64,000 nucleotides of DNA from the NCBI GenBank assembly GCA_965198855.1, contig CBDAPZ010000001.1, positions 1,798,001 to 1,862,000 of the forward strand, given 5' to 3'. The translations under genes and the position numbers were made by a program. Position 1 is the first letter of the stretch, and each line of letters opens with the position of its first letter. This DNA is from BOG-908 sp965198855. Lineage in GTDB: Bacteria; Pseudomonadota; Alphaproteobacteria; Acetobacterales; Acetobacteraceae. This document shows positions 1-8,920 of the stretch, piece after piece. The notes beneath the pieces are model-generated. The model did no database searches. It worked only from the letters and a program-made list of their open reading frames with translations, and was not told the DNA's origin.

Positions 1-26
1 CACGCGAAGATGCAGCCGCCGGTAGA

Positions 27-1367
27 TCACATCAGCGCCGCCTCTACGGCGCCGGCCACACAGAAAAGCCAAGAATCCTGCATGTGCGGACAGGCCAGCA
101 TGAGGCCGGCGGGGGGCGCGTCCGGCTCGTGGCAAGGCAGGCTGATCGCGCAAGCATCGAGGAAGTTGAACGGGGATGTGTTGCGCAGGATCAGCCGGTT
201 CAGGCGGACATACTCAGCATCGGTATCGAAGGCGGTGATCGGTGGCGGGGCGATCGGCACAGTTGGCAACATCAACGCGTCGAACGGCGCCATTTCGGCT
301 GCGTATACGCGTATGGCCTGCTTGCGTGCCTCGATCATGATTATGTAGTCGGCGGCGCTCATGCTTTCGCCGGGGAGGATGCGGTTTGCGACACGTGGGT
401 CGTAGCCCCTGCCCTGTTGTGCCAGACGGTCGCGATGCACGGCGTAAGCTTCCGCCACCGCCAGGCTGCCGGCTCTTTGTGCCTGCGCCACCAGGGCGAA
501 CGAACTTAGATCGCGATAGAGGATCTGAGCGCCGGCCTTGTCCAGGCGCTGGATGGCGCGATCGATGGCGCGCTCGGTGGACGGGTCCATGTCGTCGACG
601 AGGTAGTTCTGCGGAACGCAGAGGCGCAGGCCGGCGAGGGGCAGAAGCGCTGTGGCTGGAGGCTCGAGGGCGCCGGCTAGGACGGCGTCCATGCTGGCAC
701 AGCAGGCGACCGAGTTGGCGAAAGGACCGATGGAGTCCAGGCTTGGGGAGAGCGGGAAAGCGCCTTCGAGCGGCACACGGCGCGCCGTCGGCTTGTAGCC
801 GACAATTCCGCAGAACGCTGCCGGGATGCGGCACGATCCACCGGTATCGGTGCCGATGCCGGCCAACGCCATGCCGTCGGCTACCGACACAGCGGCACCG
901 GAGGAGCTGCCGCCGGGTATATGGCCGGTCGCACGGTCATAGGGGGCACGCGGGGTGCCGTGATGGGGGTTGATGCCGATCCCGCTGAAGGCGAATTCGG
1001 TCATGTTGGTGCGGCCGATGAGGATGAAGCCCGCGGCCAAAAGACGCTGCACAAACGGGGCGTTGGCGCTCGCCGGTGGGGCATTGGCCAGGATGGACGA
1101 GCCGGCTGAGGTGGGCTCGCCCGCGACGTCGAACAGGTCTTTCAGGCTGACTGGGATCCCCGCGAAGCGGCTGGGGAGGCGGCCGGCGCGGCGCAGGCCG
1201 TCGATTGCGTCGGCGGCAGCGCGCGCCTGTTCGGTGTAAATCTTTATGAAGGCACGTGAGCCCTCACCGGCTGGGTCTGCGATGCGGTCTAGACAGGCCT
1301 CTACCAGGTCGCGGCTGGTGTGGGTTCCGTCGGCCAAAGCTTGGGCGGCGTCGTTCAGGGTGCGCAT
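27..1367 (-). CDS. Amidase signature (AS) family hydrolase
   Basis: This is a 446-residue amidase of the GatA-like amidase signature family, which hydrolyses amide bonds with a Lys-cisSer-Ser triad. The triad can be seen: Lys76 in VSLKDLFDVAG, the Gly/Ser-rich GGSSSG at 152-157, and the probable nucleophile Ser178 in GTDTGGSCRIPAA. An ORF start exists 12 codons upstream, but the ATG at 1367 (MRTLNDAAQAL) matches the family's usual N-terminus. The C-terminus is complete. It lies 55 bases downstream of the DUF6134 gene on the same strand. No gatB or gatC is nearby, so a tRNA amidotransferase subunit is unlikely. The substrate cannot be told from sequence. Confidence 0.88.
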   Translation of the reverse strand: MRTLNDAAQALADGTHTSRDLVEACLDRIADPAGEGSRAFIKIYTEQARAAADAIDGLRRAGRLPSRFAGIPVSLKDLFDVAGEPTSAGSSILANAPPASANAPFVQRLLAAGFILIGRTNMTEFAFSGIGINPHHGTPRAPYDRATGHIPGGSSSGAAVSVADGMALAGIGTDTGGSCRIPAAFCGIVGYKPTARRVPLEGAFPLSPSLDSIGPFANSVACCASMDAVLAGALEPPATALLPLAGLRLCVPQNYLVDDMDPSTERAIDRAIQRLDKAGAQILYRDLSSFALVAQAQRAGSLAVAEAYAVHRDRLAQQGRGYDPRVANRILPGESMSAADYIIMIEARKQAIRVYAAEMAPFDALMLPTVPIAPPPITAFDTDAEYVRLNRLILRNTSPFNFLDACAISLPCHEPDAPPAGLMLACPHMQDSWLFCVAGAVEAALM

Positions 1368-1422
1368 GGGCGGAAACCTGCCGCCTGCGACGCGACAGGG
1401 CAAGACGCCGGGTGGGCAGGTG

Positions 1423-2082
1423 TTACACTTGCCGTGTGTAGATGAGGGTCGAGCCGTCCTTCACTTTGGCACGCAACGCTGTCCAGACTTGCGTGTCGTC
1501 ATACCAATCGTCGATGGGGGCTTTGCCAGCCAGCGCGTAGCGGGTTGCTTGCACTTTGCTGCCATTGCCGAGGGCGACCATCTCCGAGCCACGGGCCACA
1601 CTCATTTCCTGCAGCACGGTTCCATCTTGCGGGTTGAAGAGTTGTTCGTGCATACAGGCAACGTTCCAGTGCGTCAGCGGCAGCGCAGTGCCCGGCAGAT
1701 CCTGTGGCGCGAGGCCGGTGGCGTCTATGCGTACACGATCCCCCTCGCGGCGGGCGTGCACGCTGAGTGGATCGCCATTATCGTCGGTCTGGGTTTGCAG
1801 GCTGACGAACTGGCCGCCGCGCCAGCGTTCCTCACCTTGGTGGTGGTAATGGAAGAAGGTGAACGGCCCGAGGCCAACGCGCATATGGACGTCGATGTGT
1901 ACAATCAGATCGTCAGCCGCTTGCTCGAAGCTCACCGCGTGACTGCCAATTTCGCTGCCGTCGCGGGTGACGAGGAACCGCAATGCTTTGACAGGCGGCA
2001 CGGGATTCGCGCGCAATGGCCGCCATCCGACCAGGGCGGCGCCTGCCACCAAACCTGCGAGGCTGCGTCTGCCTAAAATCAT
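1423..2082 (-). CDS. DUF6134 family protein with Tat-like signal peptide
   Basis: This 219-residue protein begins MILGRRSLAGLVAGAAL, a twin-arginine-type export signal, so it is probably periplasmic. The mature part is beta-rich and lacks obvious catalytic motifs. I recognise it as DUF6134-like, a family of unknown function. Its start codon overlaps the stop of the upstream cfa gene by four bases (ATGA), so the two are translationally coupled. It is the last gene of the minus-strand arm of the lipid cluster: FAD oxidoreductase, DUF1365, Cfa, DUF6134. A role in handling or sensing modified lipids is an inference from context only. Confidence 0.75.
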   Translation of the reverse strand: MILGRRSLAGLVAGAALVGWRPLRANPVPPVKALRFLVTRDGSEIGSHAVSFEQAADDLIVHIDVHMRVGLGPFTFFHYHHQGEERWRGGQFVSLQTQTDDNGDPLSVHARREGDRVRIDATGLAPQDLPGTALPLTHWNVACMHEQLFNPQDGTVLQEMSVARGSEMVALGNGSKVQATRYALAGKAPIDDWYDDTQVWTALRAKVKDGSTLIYTRQV

Positions 2083-3326
2083 GATACCGACTCCGCGTGA
2101 CAGACTTCGTAAAGACCGACATCAATGGAGCCTGCACGGAAACCTGCCTCGCAATAGGCGAGGTAGTATTCCCATTTGCGCCGGAACGCTTCGTCGAAAC
2201 CTTGTGCACGCAGGCGCGGCCAGGCGAGCTGGAAACGCCGCTGCCATTCGCCGAGCGTTGCCGCGTAGCTTTCGCCAAAATGTTCCACCGAGCGCAGCGC
2301 CAATCCGGCACGTTCGATCTGCGCCTGCAGGATTTCCTTGGAGGGCAGCATGCCACCTGGAAAGATGTGGCGCTGGATGAAATCTGGTTCGCGCAGATAG
2401 TTCTCATAATAGCGTTCGGCGATGGTGATCACCTGCAGCACGGCTCGGCCGCGCTCGGCCATGCAGTCGCGTAGCCGGTTGAAATAGATCGGCCAATATT
2501 CGGCGCCGACCGCTTCGAGCATCTCGATCGAGACGATGCGGTCGAACAGGCCTTTCACTTCCCTGTAGTCCTGCAGACGAAGATCGTGGTGGCCATCGAG
2601 GCCGCCGGCACTGAGACGCGCCTGTGCGTGATCGAGCTGCGAGGGTGACAAGGTGAGGCCGGTCACATGGCATTTCGCCTCGCGGATGAGTCGTTCCGCC
2701 AGGCCACCCCAGCCGCAACCGATTTCGAGAACACGCTCGCCGCCGCAGAGTTTTAGCGTCTCCAGAACCCTCGCCTGCTTGGCATCCTGTGCGGCTTCCA
2801 GGGTCAGTCCCGGCTGGTTGAACAGAGCGGAAGAATAGCTCATGCCGTGATCGAGCCAGGCGGCATAGAAATCATTTCCGAGATCGTAATGCGCCACGAT
2901 GTTGCGCCGGCTGCCGCGCCTGGTGTTGGCGCGCTTGGCATGGGCGAGGCGACTGAGCGTGCGGCTTAACAGACTGCCGGAAAACGCGCTTCCGAGCAGA
3001 TCCTGGTTGAGGGCTGCACATTCGATAAGCGCGGCAAGATCGGGGCTGTTCCAATCTCCGTCGACATAGGCTTCGGCGAAACCAAGGTGACCGCCGAAGA
3101 TGAGCCTGCGCACGGCGCGCCAATTATTGAGCTGCAATATGCCATGTGGACCGGGGATGCTGCCGGCATGCTCGACATTTTCGCCGTTGGGGAAACGCAC
3201 GGAGACGCGCCCAATGTCGCAGGCTTTGAGCAAACGCCGAAGGAATTTTCCGGACATGCTGGAGCGACTAAGGGTTTTTATCAAGGCCGGTTTGGGGAAC
3301 GGCGTCGTCGGGGCGGGAGACGGCAT
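2079..3326 (-). CDS. cfa: Cyclopropane-fatty-acyl-phospholipid synthase family methyltransferase
   Basis: This 415-residue SAM-dependent enzyme is of the Cfa/mycolic acid synthase family, which adds a methylene or methyl carbon to the double bond of unsaturated acyl chains in membrane phospholipids. The SAM-binding motif LEIGCGWGGLAERL lies near residue 197. It is preceded by the family's YDLGNDFYAAWLD segment and followed by the SIEMLEAVG segment. An N-terminal lipid-binding-type domain precedes the catalytic half. A later Met (MSGKFLRRLL, residue 24) is an alternative start. It lies 15 bases after DUF1365 and overlaps DUF6134 by four bases. A second Cfa-like methyltransferase lies on the plus arm of the same cluster, so the exact modification is uncertain. 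Confidence 0.9.
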   Translation of the reverse strand: MPSPAPTTPFPKPALIKTLSRSSMSGKFLRRLLKACDIGRVSVRFPNGENVEHAGSIPGPHGILQLNNWRAVRRLIFGGHLGFAEAYVDGDWNSPDLAALIECAALNQDLLGSAFSGSLLSRTLSRLAHAKRANTRRGSRRNIVAHYDLGNDFYAAWLDHGMSYSSALFNQPGLTLEAAQDAKQARVLETLKLCGGERVLEIGCGWGGLAERLIREAKCHVTGLTLSPSQLDHAQARLSAGGLDGHHDLRLQDYREVKGLFDRIVSIEMLEAVGAEYWPIYFNRLRDCMAERGRAVLQVITIAERYYENYLREPDFIQRHIFPGGMLPSKEILQAQIERAGLALRSVEHFGESYAATLGEWQRRFQLAWPRLRAQGFDEAFRRKWEYYLAYCEAGFRAGSIDVGLYEVCHAESVS

Positions 3327-3341
3327 GGAGAAACGGCCTTC

Positions 3342-4106
3342 CTAGGAAATGATCGTGACGGGTTCGGCGGGGGCGGCAGGCCTTGGCAACAGTTTCAGGC
3401 CAAGCCACCATAGTTTCAGCGCCTCGAAATGGATGGCAGCGAGCACCTTTGCGCCGAGGAATGGCATGCGCAGGAACTGACCCAGCAACACGCCGTCGGT
3501 GAAGGCGGCGCGTTTCCCGGCGAATGCCGTCGCAATCATCAGGCCGTCCGGCGCGGTTGCGGTGATGCCAAGCGAAAAATGCTGGTCCGGATTTGCGACG
3601 CGGAAACGATAGACCATCTGCATGGGCATGAAAGGCGATACGTAAAAACATTTGTCGCATGTCTGTCGGATCGGCCAGGCAGGATCGGCGACGGGGATGA
3701 GATAGGCATGCCGTTCGCCAAAGGTGTTGCGCACTTCGTAGAGAATAGCCAAGGGCGATCCGTCTTGACGATGGCAGAAAAACACACTGATCGGATTGAA
3801 AACGTGGCCGAGAATGCGCGGCATGCAGAGAATCTTTATTCCGCCACACGGCTCATGGAGGCCAGCCGCATGCAAATGTGTCTGTAGCCAGCGACGCAGA
3901 TCGCCCGATTTACCGGCGCCATGATCTGCCTCGTGGAAGGCGAACAGATTGAACTTTTCATGCGAAAACAGGTGCAGTTTTTTTGCCAGGATAGGCAGTT
4001 CATCCAGATCCAGAAACATCATGAACATGCCGTAGCGCAGGCGGTGCCTGATCGGCTTCAACCGCTGATGCGTGACGTGGCCGTCATAGATGGCCGAGGC
4101 GGTCAC
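3342..4106 (-). CDS. DUF1365 family protein
   Basis: This 254-residue DUF1365 protein has the family's hallmarks: an N-terminal YDGHVTHQRLKPIRHRLRYG-type segment and FNPISVFFCH near residue 100. I chose the GTG at 4106 because it overlaps the upstream FAD gene's TGA stop by four bases (GTGA) and because the protein begins to look like the family exactly there. The longer open frame upstream is a shadow of the FAD gene. DUF1365 genes are regularly found between a FAD-dependent amine-oxidase-like gene and cfa in Proteobacteria. The biochemical role is not established. Confidence 0.88.
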   Translation of the reverse strand: MTASAIYDGHVTHQRLKPIRHRLRYGMFMMFLDLDELPILAKKLHLFSHEKFNLFAFHEADHGAGKSGDLRRWLQTHLHAAGLHEPCGGIKILCMPRILGHVFNPISVFFCHRQDGSPLAILYEVRNTFGERHAYLIPVADPAWPIRQTCDKCFYVSPFMPMQMVYRFRVANPDQHFSLGITATAPDGLMIATAFAGKRAAFTDGVLLGQFLRMPFLGAKVLAAIHFEALKLWWLGLKLLPRPAAPAEPVTIIS

Positions 4107-5467
4107 GCAGCCTCCAGTGCGGGCGAACGGATGATCTGCGGGCCGAGATGGATTCGTCCGGATTCGTTTTCCACGTGCCAGGGCCTGCGCACGCCGCCTA
4201 GCGCCTCGGCCACGGCCAGGCCTGATTGCACGCCGTCCTCGTGAAAGCCGGCACCGAGCCAAGCGCCACAGAACCAGGTATTCTGTCCGCCCTGGATTGA
4301 CCATATCTTGCGCTGTGCCTGCATGGCGGCGACGTCAAATAACGGGTGTTCGTAGGTTTGCGTGTGGAGGATGGTTTCCGGCGCGGGTGGTTGAACCGGA
4401 TTCAAGGTGACGAATATCTGCTTTTTTGTCGGTAGCGTTTGCAGATTGTTCATCCAGTAGGTCACGCAAGGCGGTGATGCGGAGTCGGCGCTGCCGATGA
4501 AGTTCCAGCTTGCCCAGACGCCGCGGCGCTTGGGCATAAGGCGTGTATCCGTGTGCAGGAAAGCGTGGTTGGAACTGAGGCCGATGGCACCGAGCAGATC
4601 GTGCTCCGGGTCGCTGGGTTCGGTCAGCAGGCTAAGGGCGTGCTTTGCGGAGGTAGCGAAAACGACATCGTCGAAGCGGCGTGCGGCGCCGGTGCTCTCA
4701 TGCAGGAGAACGCCGGACTCGGTGCGCTGCACGGCGGTGATGCCGCGGTTGAGGACAATGCGATCGGCGTAGGGGGCGGTCAGGCGATCGACATAGGCGC
4801 GGCTGCCGCCGCTGACGGTGCGCCACTCCGGCCGGTCGTTCAGCCGCAGCAAGCCGTGATTGTCGCAGAACCTGAAAAACGCGGCTGCGGGGTAGTCGCG
4901 CACCAGATCGGCACGGCTGGACCAGATGGCCGCCGCCATTGGTAGCAGGTGATCCTGCTGCACCGCCTGGCCATAGCCGTGCGAATCGAGCCACTCGCCC
5001 AGGCTGATGGTGTCGGCGTCCCGCAGCACGGAGTCCAGTGGGGCTTGTGCGTAGAGGCGCTGCAAATCGCGCAGCATGGACCAGAACCGCGGACGGAGGA
5101 GGTTGCGCTTCTGGGCAAAGAGGCCGCGCAATCCGGTGCCTGCATATTCCAAGCCGCCGTTTTCAAGCGAGGCTGCGAACGACATGTCCGAGACTTCCGT
5201 TCGCACGTCCAGATGGCGGAAGAGCGCCGTCAGGTTTGGATAGGTCGGCTCGTTGTAGACAATGAAACCGGTATCGACCGGAAAGCTGGTCTGGCCGTCC
5301 GAGATGTCGATCGTATGCGCGTGGCCGCCGATCCTGTCGGTGCATTCATATACCGTAACGTCGTGCGCCTTGTGTAAGAGCCAGGCACAGGACATGCCGG
5401 CGATGCCGGTGCCGATGACCGCTATGTCGCGCCGGGGACGATCACTGCCTGTGCCAAACTTTACCAT
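4103..5467 (-). CDS. FAD-dependent amine-oxidase-like protein of the lipid cluster
   Basis: This 454-residue flavoprotein has an N-terminal dinucleotide fold (VIGTGIAGMSCAW, about residues 17-29) and the GG-doublet motif RIGGHAHT of amine oxidase/desaturase-type FAD proteins. It belongs to the group found with cfa and DUF1365. In Rhodobacter sphaeroides a related oxidoreductase (UfaD type) takes part in furan fatty acid formation from methylated acyl chains. That assignment here is by analogy. The ATG at 5467 has a good GGGAG ribosome site five bases upstream. It is the first gene of the minus-strand arm and diverges from the DUF1295 gene across about 190 bases. Confidence 0.85.
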   Translation of the reverse strand: MVKFGTGSDRPRRDIAVIGTGIAGMSCAWLLHKAHDVTVYECTDRIGGHAHTIDISDGQTSFPVDTGFIVYNEPTYPNLTALFRHLDVRTEVSDMSFAASLENGGLEYAGTGLRGLFAQKRNLLRPRFWSMLRDLQRLYAQAPLDSVLRDADTISLGEWLDSHGYGQAVQQDHLLPMAAAIWSSRADLVRDYPAAAFFRFCDNHGLLRLNDRPEWRTVSGGSRAYVDRLTAPYADRIVLNRGITAVQRTESGVLLHESTGAARRFDDVVFATSAKHALSLLTEPSDPEHDLLGAIGLSSNHAFLHTDTRLMPKRRGVWASWNFIGSADSASPPCVTYWMNNLQTLPTKKQIFVTLNPVQPPAPETILHTQTYEHPLFDVAAMQAQRKIWSIQGGQNTWFCGAWLGAGFHEDGVQSGLAVAEALGGVRRPWHVENESGRIHLGPQIIRSPALEAA

Positions 5468-5653
5468 TGCGACTCCCGGTTCCTTGTGAGCTACGGCGCA
5501 GACGCAGCGGTGGATGCGTCGGCCGACACTTTTCCGGCACCATGCCAGATTGCATCCAACCCGTTTCGACTTTCGTAATACCTTCGCACGCAGCCGCCCG
5601 GCGTTACCAAGCAGTGGCCGTGCAGTCAGGCGCGAACCGTTCGCTGGAGCCTT
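5468..5653. promoter_or_regulatory. Divergent promoter region of the lipid cluster
   Basis: These 186 bases separate the two divergent arms of the lipid cluster and must carry promoters for both. On plus, TTGCAT (5550-5555) and CGTAAT (5574-5579) are 18 bases apart, which is a weak sigma-70-type match. I saw no convincing ECF sigma factor (ChrR/RpoE-type) site, which would have been expected if the cluster were singlet-oxygen controlled as in Rhodobacter. Confidence 0.35.
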
Positions 5654-6463
5654 ATGTTACTTTTATCGATTTGTCTGATCGCCGTTCTGTGCGCGGTGAT
5701 GGCGCTGGCCTGGGGGATGCAGCGGCGGCTGCACAATGCCGGCTGGGTGGATGTGTTCTGGTCGTTCGGCACCGGGATCACCGGCGCTTGTGCGGCGATC
5801 TTACCCCTGCCTGGCACCTCGTTCACCTGGCCGACGGTGCGTGCGGCGTTGGTGGCCGCTCTGGCGCTTTTATGGGGCGCCAGGTTGGGCACCTACCTGG
5901 CGCGCCGTACGATGGGGGGACATCGCGAAGATGTGCGCTACGCGCGTTTTAGGCAGGAATGGGGTGACGCCTTCGAGGCGCGGCTCTTCTGGCTGCTGAT
6001 GATACAGGCTTTGGTGGCCGCTCTGTTGGCTATCTGCGTTGCTGTTGCTGCCCACAACCCGTCGCCCGGGTTCCGGCTGGCTGATGCGGCTGGGATTGTG
6101 GTGCTTGCGGCTGCAGTGCTTGGCGAGGGGATTGCCGACCGGCAGATGCAGGTTTTTCAGACCGACCGGGCAAATCGCGGCCATGTCTGCGATGTCGGCC
6201 TTTGGGGCGTATCGCGTCACCCGAACTATTTTTTCGAGTGCCTCGCGTGGTGCGCGTATCCGCTCTTCGGGATCGGAGCGAATTGGCCCTGGGGCTATGC
6301 CGCCCTGCTGGGGCCACTCGCCATGACCTGGCTGCTCACGCGTGTCTCGGGCATTCCGCCGCTCGAACGCGAAATGCTGGCCGACCGGGGCGAGGCGTAT
6401 CGTGACTACCAACTCCGTGTGAGCGCCTTCCTCCCTTTGCCTGATCGAAGGAAACCGAATTGA
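5654..6463 (+). CDS. DUF1295 / steroid 5-alpha-reductase-like membrane protein
   Basis: This 269-residue polytopic membrane protein has about six hydrophobic segments starting at residue 2. The C-terminal half carries the family signature GVSRHPNYFFECLAW, which matches the NADPH-binding region of steroid 5-alpha-reductase-type enzymes. DUF1295 members commonly occur with cfa, DUF1365 and FAD oxidoreductase genes and probably reduce or rearrange lipid double bonds in the membrane, but the substrate is unknown. The ATG is preceded by TGGAG. It is the first gene on the plus arm, and its stop overlaps the next gene's TTG start. Confidence 0.85.
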   Translation: MLLLSICLIAVLCAVMALAWGMQRRLHNAGWVDVFWSFGTGITGACAAILPLPGTSFTWPTVRAALVAALALLWGARLGTYLARRTMGGHREDVRYARFRQEWGDAFEARLFWLLMIQALVAALLAICVAVAAHNPSPGFRLADAAGIVVLAAAVLGEGIADRQMQVFQTDRANRGHVCDVGLWGVSRHPNYFFECLAWCAYPLFGIGANWPWGYAALLGPLAMTWLLTRVSGIPPLEREMLADRGEAYRDYQLRVSAFLPLPDRRKPN

Positions 6464-7485
6464 TCAACCTCGCCACTGCGGCAGCCGAGCGACTGCCCTT
6501 GCCTGACAGCCTTCTACGGGTGGGGATTTCTCTCCTTGTCGGCCGCACGGCATCCCAGCTTGCAGCAACGAAGCCAGGGGCGGATACGGCTTTCGCGGCC
6601 GAGAGCCAGCACTTCCCGATTGCGACGCATGTCGATGACGCGAATGCGCAGCATTACGAACTACCGGCTGCATTCTTCGGCCTCGTGCTGGGGCCAAGGC
6701 GGAAATATTCGAGCTGCCTGTATGAGAATGGCGCGACTGACCTGGCAAGCGCGGAGATATGTGCGCTTACGCAAACCTGCCTCAATGCGGACCTGAAGGA
6801 TGGCCAAACCGTTCTGGAGCTCGGATGCGGGTGGGGCTCCCTCAGCCTGTGGATGGCCGAACATTATCCGGCCTCCCGCATCGTTGCGGTGTCGAACTCG
6901 GCTTCACAGCGTACTTACATCGAAGGCGAAGCGGCGGCACGTAGCTTGCCTAATTTGCGTGTCGTCACCGCCGACATGAACGAGTTCTCGACCGACGAGA
7001 CTTTCGACCGCGTGGTCTCGGTCGAAATGTTCGAACACATGTCGAATTGGCCCAGCCTGCTCGAGCGGGTGCATGGCTGGATGGCGCCGGATGGGCGTGT
7101 GTTCGTGCACGTGTTCGCACATCGCACTACGCCCTATCGCTTCGATCCAAGCAATGAAGCTGATTGGATCGCACAGCATTTTTTTACCGGTGGCGTCATG
7201 CCGAGCCATGGGCTGATGGATCATGCCAGCCCACTGCTCGAAGTCGAGGAATCATGGCGATGGAGCGGCGAACATTATCGCCGGACTGCCGAAGATTGGC
7301 TTGCGAACTACAACCTGCACAGCAAGGCGATCATGGCTTTGCTGCAGCAGGTTTACGGCGACAAGGCTCAGATCTGGGAGCGTCGGTGGCGGCTGTTCTT
7401 CCTCGCGACATCGGGGCTTTTTGGCTATAAGAACGGCGAGGAGTGGGGCGTTAGCCATTACCGTCTGCGGGCGATTGCACAATAA
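6460..7485 (+). CDS. Cfa-like class I SAM-dependent methyltransferase (second copy)
   Basis: This 341-residue methyltransferase is related to cyclopropane fatty acid synthases, with SAM motif LELGCGWGSLSLW near residue 120 and the VSVEMFEHM segment after it. It lacks the longer N-terminal domain seen in the cfa gene at 2079-3326, so the two are paralogous types rather than a simple duplication. The start is TTG at 6460. It overlaps the DUF1295 stop (TTGA) and is preceded by AAGGAAA at the right distance. It could be a fatty acyl methylase working with the FAD oxidoreductase. Confidence 0.88.
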   Translation: MINLATAAAERLPLPDSLLRVGISLLVGRTASQLAATKPGADTAFAAESQHFPIATHVDDANAQHYELPAAFFGLVLGPRRKYSSCLYENGATDLASAEICALTQTCLNADLKDGQTVLELGCGWGSLSLWMAEHYPASRIVAVSNSASQRTYIEGEAAARSLPNLRVVTADMNEFSTDETFDRVVSVEMFEHMSNWPSLLERVHGWMAPDGRVFVHVFAHRTTPYRFDPSNEADWIAQHFFTGGVMPSHGLMDHASPLLEVEESWRWSGEHYRRTAEDWLANYNLHSKAIMALLQQVYGDKAQIWERRWRLFFLATSGLFGYKNGEEWGVSHYRLRAIAQ

Positions 7486-7489
7486 GGGA

Positions 7490-7535
7490 AGATTGGGGAG
7501 CAGTGCCTGCCCCCCAAACCCCCCGTCATTTCTTA
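7490..7535. repeat. Family B G/C-rich hairpin repeat, copy 1
   Basis: This sits between the convergent methyltransferase and DUF2177 genes. GGGG..GCAG and CTGC.CCCC form a stem, followed by AAACCCCCCGTCATTTCTT. The same arrangement recurs at 26271-26314 and, inverted, at 32075-32124. The TGA stop of the DUF2177 gene lies inside the element. It is a probable bidirectional transcription terminator. Confidence 0.75.
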
Positions 7536-7933
7536 AGAACAGCAGAAACCAGCGACACGCCTAGTGCGGTAGAGACGCCACTTACGAACGCGCCCCAGGC
7601 GATGTCGGTGAGAGTCAGGCGTAACGTCCAGGCTTTGAGGGTAGCATAGTTTGTCAGATCATAGGTGGCATAGGTGAAGAGACCATAAAGTGCGCCAAAT
7701 AGCAGCGCTTGCTGCCAGGCTTTCGGGCCCGGTGCGGACGGCACGGCGAACACCATCAATCCCGCAATGTTTAGAAGGTAGAACGCAAGAGCCGGACCGA
7801 TCCGGAATTTATCCAGCAAAATATCGCCGAGCGTTTGGCGATACATGGATGCCGAGATCAAGCCCAACCAGGCGGCATCGATAACGGTAAAAATAATGAG
7901 TGTCGTGACATAGGTAATTCCATAACGCAGCAA
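7526..7933 (-). CDS. DUF2177 family membrane protein
   Basis: This is a 135-residue inner-membrane protein with four predicted helices, the first beginning YVTTLIIFTVIDAAWLG, which is typical of DUF2177. I placed the start at TTG 7933 because AGGAGAG lies five bases upstream and the preceding codons are not family-like. DUF2177 proteins often accompany DUF1295 and cfa genes, so this is probably a seventh member of the lipid cluster although it faces the other arm. Function unknown. Confidence 0.8.
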   Translation of the reverse strand: MLRYGITYVTTLIIFTVIDAAWLGLISASMYRQTLGDILLDKFRIGPALAFYLLNIAGLMVFAVPSAPGPKAWQQALLFGALYGLFTYATYDLTNYATLKAWTLRLTLTDIAWGAFVSGVSTALGVSLVSAVLKK

Positions 7934-8001
7934 TTCTTCTCTCCTTTGAAGCTGAGAGAAGCAGCATCCACGCCAGAACACCAGTGGAAGCCCCAAGACT
8001 C

Positions 8002-8041
8002 AGAAGTTTTTTGGTTCTTTTTTCAAAAAAGAACTACTTCC
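8002..8041 (-). repeat. Family A A/T-rich hairpin repeat, copy 1
   Basis: This is a perfect hairpin, GTTCTTTTTT-C-AAAAAAGAAC on plus, flanked by AAGTTTTTTG, lying right at the motA stop codon. On minus it reads as the family A core followed by CAAAAAACTT. It probably terminates the motB-motA transcript. Other copies are near 13.1, 20.1, 39.5, 46.2, 60.2 and 63.0 kb. Confidence 0.75.
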
Positions 8042-8911
8042 TCACGTCGATATCTGCAGTTTCTGCAGCGCCTCCTCCAGCTCCTGAAAACTCGGCATGA
8101 ACTCGTTCGGCACCATCTTTCGCCCGGTTTCCACGCTCACTTGCGGCGCGTTGCCATGCAGATGTGCCACCAGCACGGCGCGGATCACGTCGCTATAGCG
8201 AAAATCCCCTTCAACAATGCCTTTGATGCGCACGGCGCAAGGTGCTGCGATCCCGTAGGCCAGCAGCACCCCAAGAAAGGTGCCCACCAGCGCGCCACCG
8301 ATCATTTCGCCGAGCACGGCGGGGGGCTCGTTGATGTGGCCCATTGTCTTGATCACGCCGAGCACGGCGGCGACGATGCCGAGGGCTGGAAGTGCATCGG
8401 CCATGGTCTGTATGGCGTGGCTGCCGTGTAGTTCTTCGTGGAGGGTTTTCTTTAATTCGCGGCCCATCAGATCTTCGATCTGATGCGGGTCATCGGCATT
8501 CATGCCCAGCATGCGGAGATAGTCGCAGATCAGGGCGGTAGTGTGGTGATCCTGCAAGATTTTTGGGAAATGCTTGAAGGCTGCGCTATCCTCAGGTTTT
8601 TCGATATGCGGTTCGAGCGCCATGGCGCCGCGCTGGTTGGCGAGGCGGGTGAAGAAGAACAGAAGCGAAAGCAGCTCGGTATAGTCCGGTTTCTTGAAGC
8701 GTTCGCCTTTGAGGATCATGCCGAAGCCGGCCAGCGTGTGTTTCACGCCGGTCATGGAATTGGCCATGACGAAGGTGCCGATGGCGGCACCCAATATAGT
8801 CAGCAGCTCGAACGGCATGGATTCGAGAAGCGGGCCGATCGCGCCGCCGCTCGCCATAAAGCTACCGAAGACGCAGGCAAGCAGGAACACCAGGCCGCCT
8901 ATGGTGAGCAT
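8042..8911 (-). CDS. motA: Flagellar motor stator protein MotA
   Basis: This 289-residue inner-membrane protein forms, with MotB, the proton-conducting stator that drives flagellar rotation. It shows the family layout: two N-terminal helices starting MLTIGGLVFLLACVFGSF, a large cytoplasmic loop, then two helices (ALGIVAAVLGVIKTMGHI and GALVGTFLGVLLAYG) that carry the MotA/TolQ/ExbB signature. It follows motB by nine bases on the same strand, which is the reverse of the usual motA-motB order. No other flagellar gene is in the window. Confidence 0.95.
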   Translation of the reverse strand: MLTIGGLVFLLACVFGSFMASGGAIGPLLESMPFELLTILGAAIGTFVMANSMTGVKHTLAGFGMILKGERFKKPDYTELLSLLFFFTRLANQRGAMALEPHIEKPEDSAAFKHFPKILQDHHTTALICDYLRMLGMNADDPHQIEDLMGRELKKTLHEELHGSHAIQTMADALPALGIVAAVLGVIKTMGHINEPPAVLGEMIGGALVGTFLGVLLAYGIAAPCAVRIKGIVEGDFRYSDVIRAVLVAHLHGNAPQVSVETGRKMVPNEFMPSFQELEEALQKLQIST

Positions 8912-8920
8912 GGTCGGCGA

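Noticed and set aside
27..1367. GatA, tRNA amidotransferase subunit
   Set aside because: There is no gatB or gatC nearby, and regions outside the amidase core do not look like GatA.
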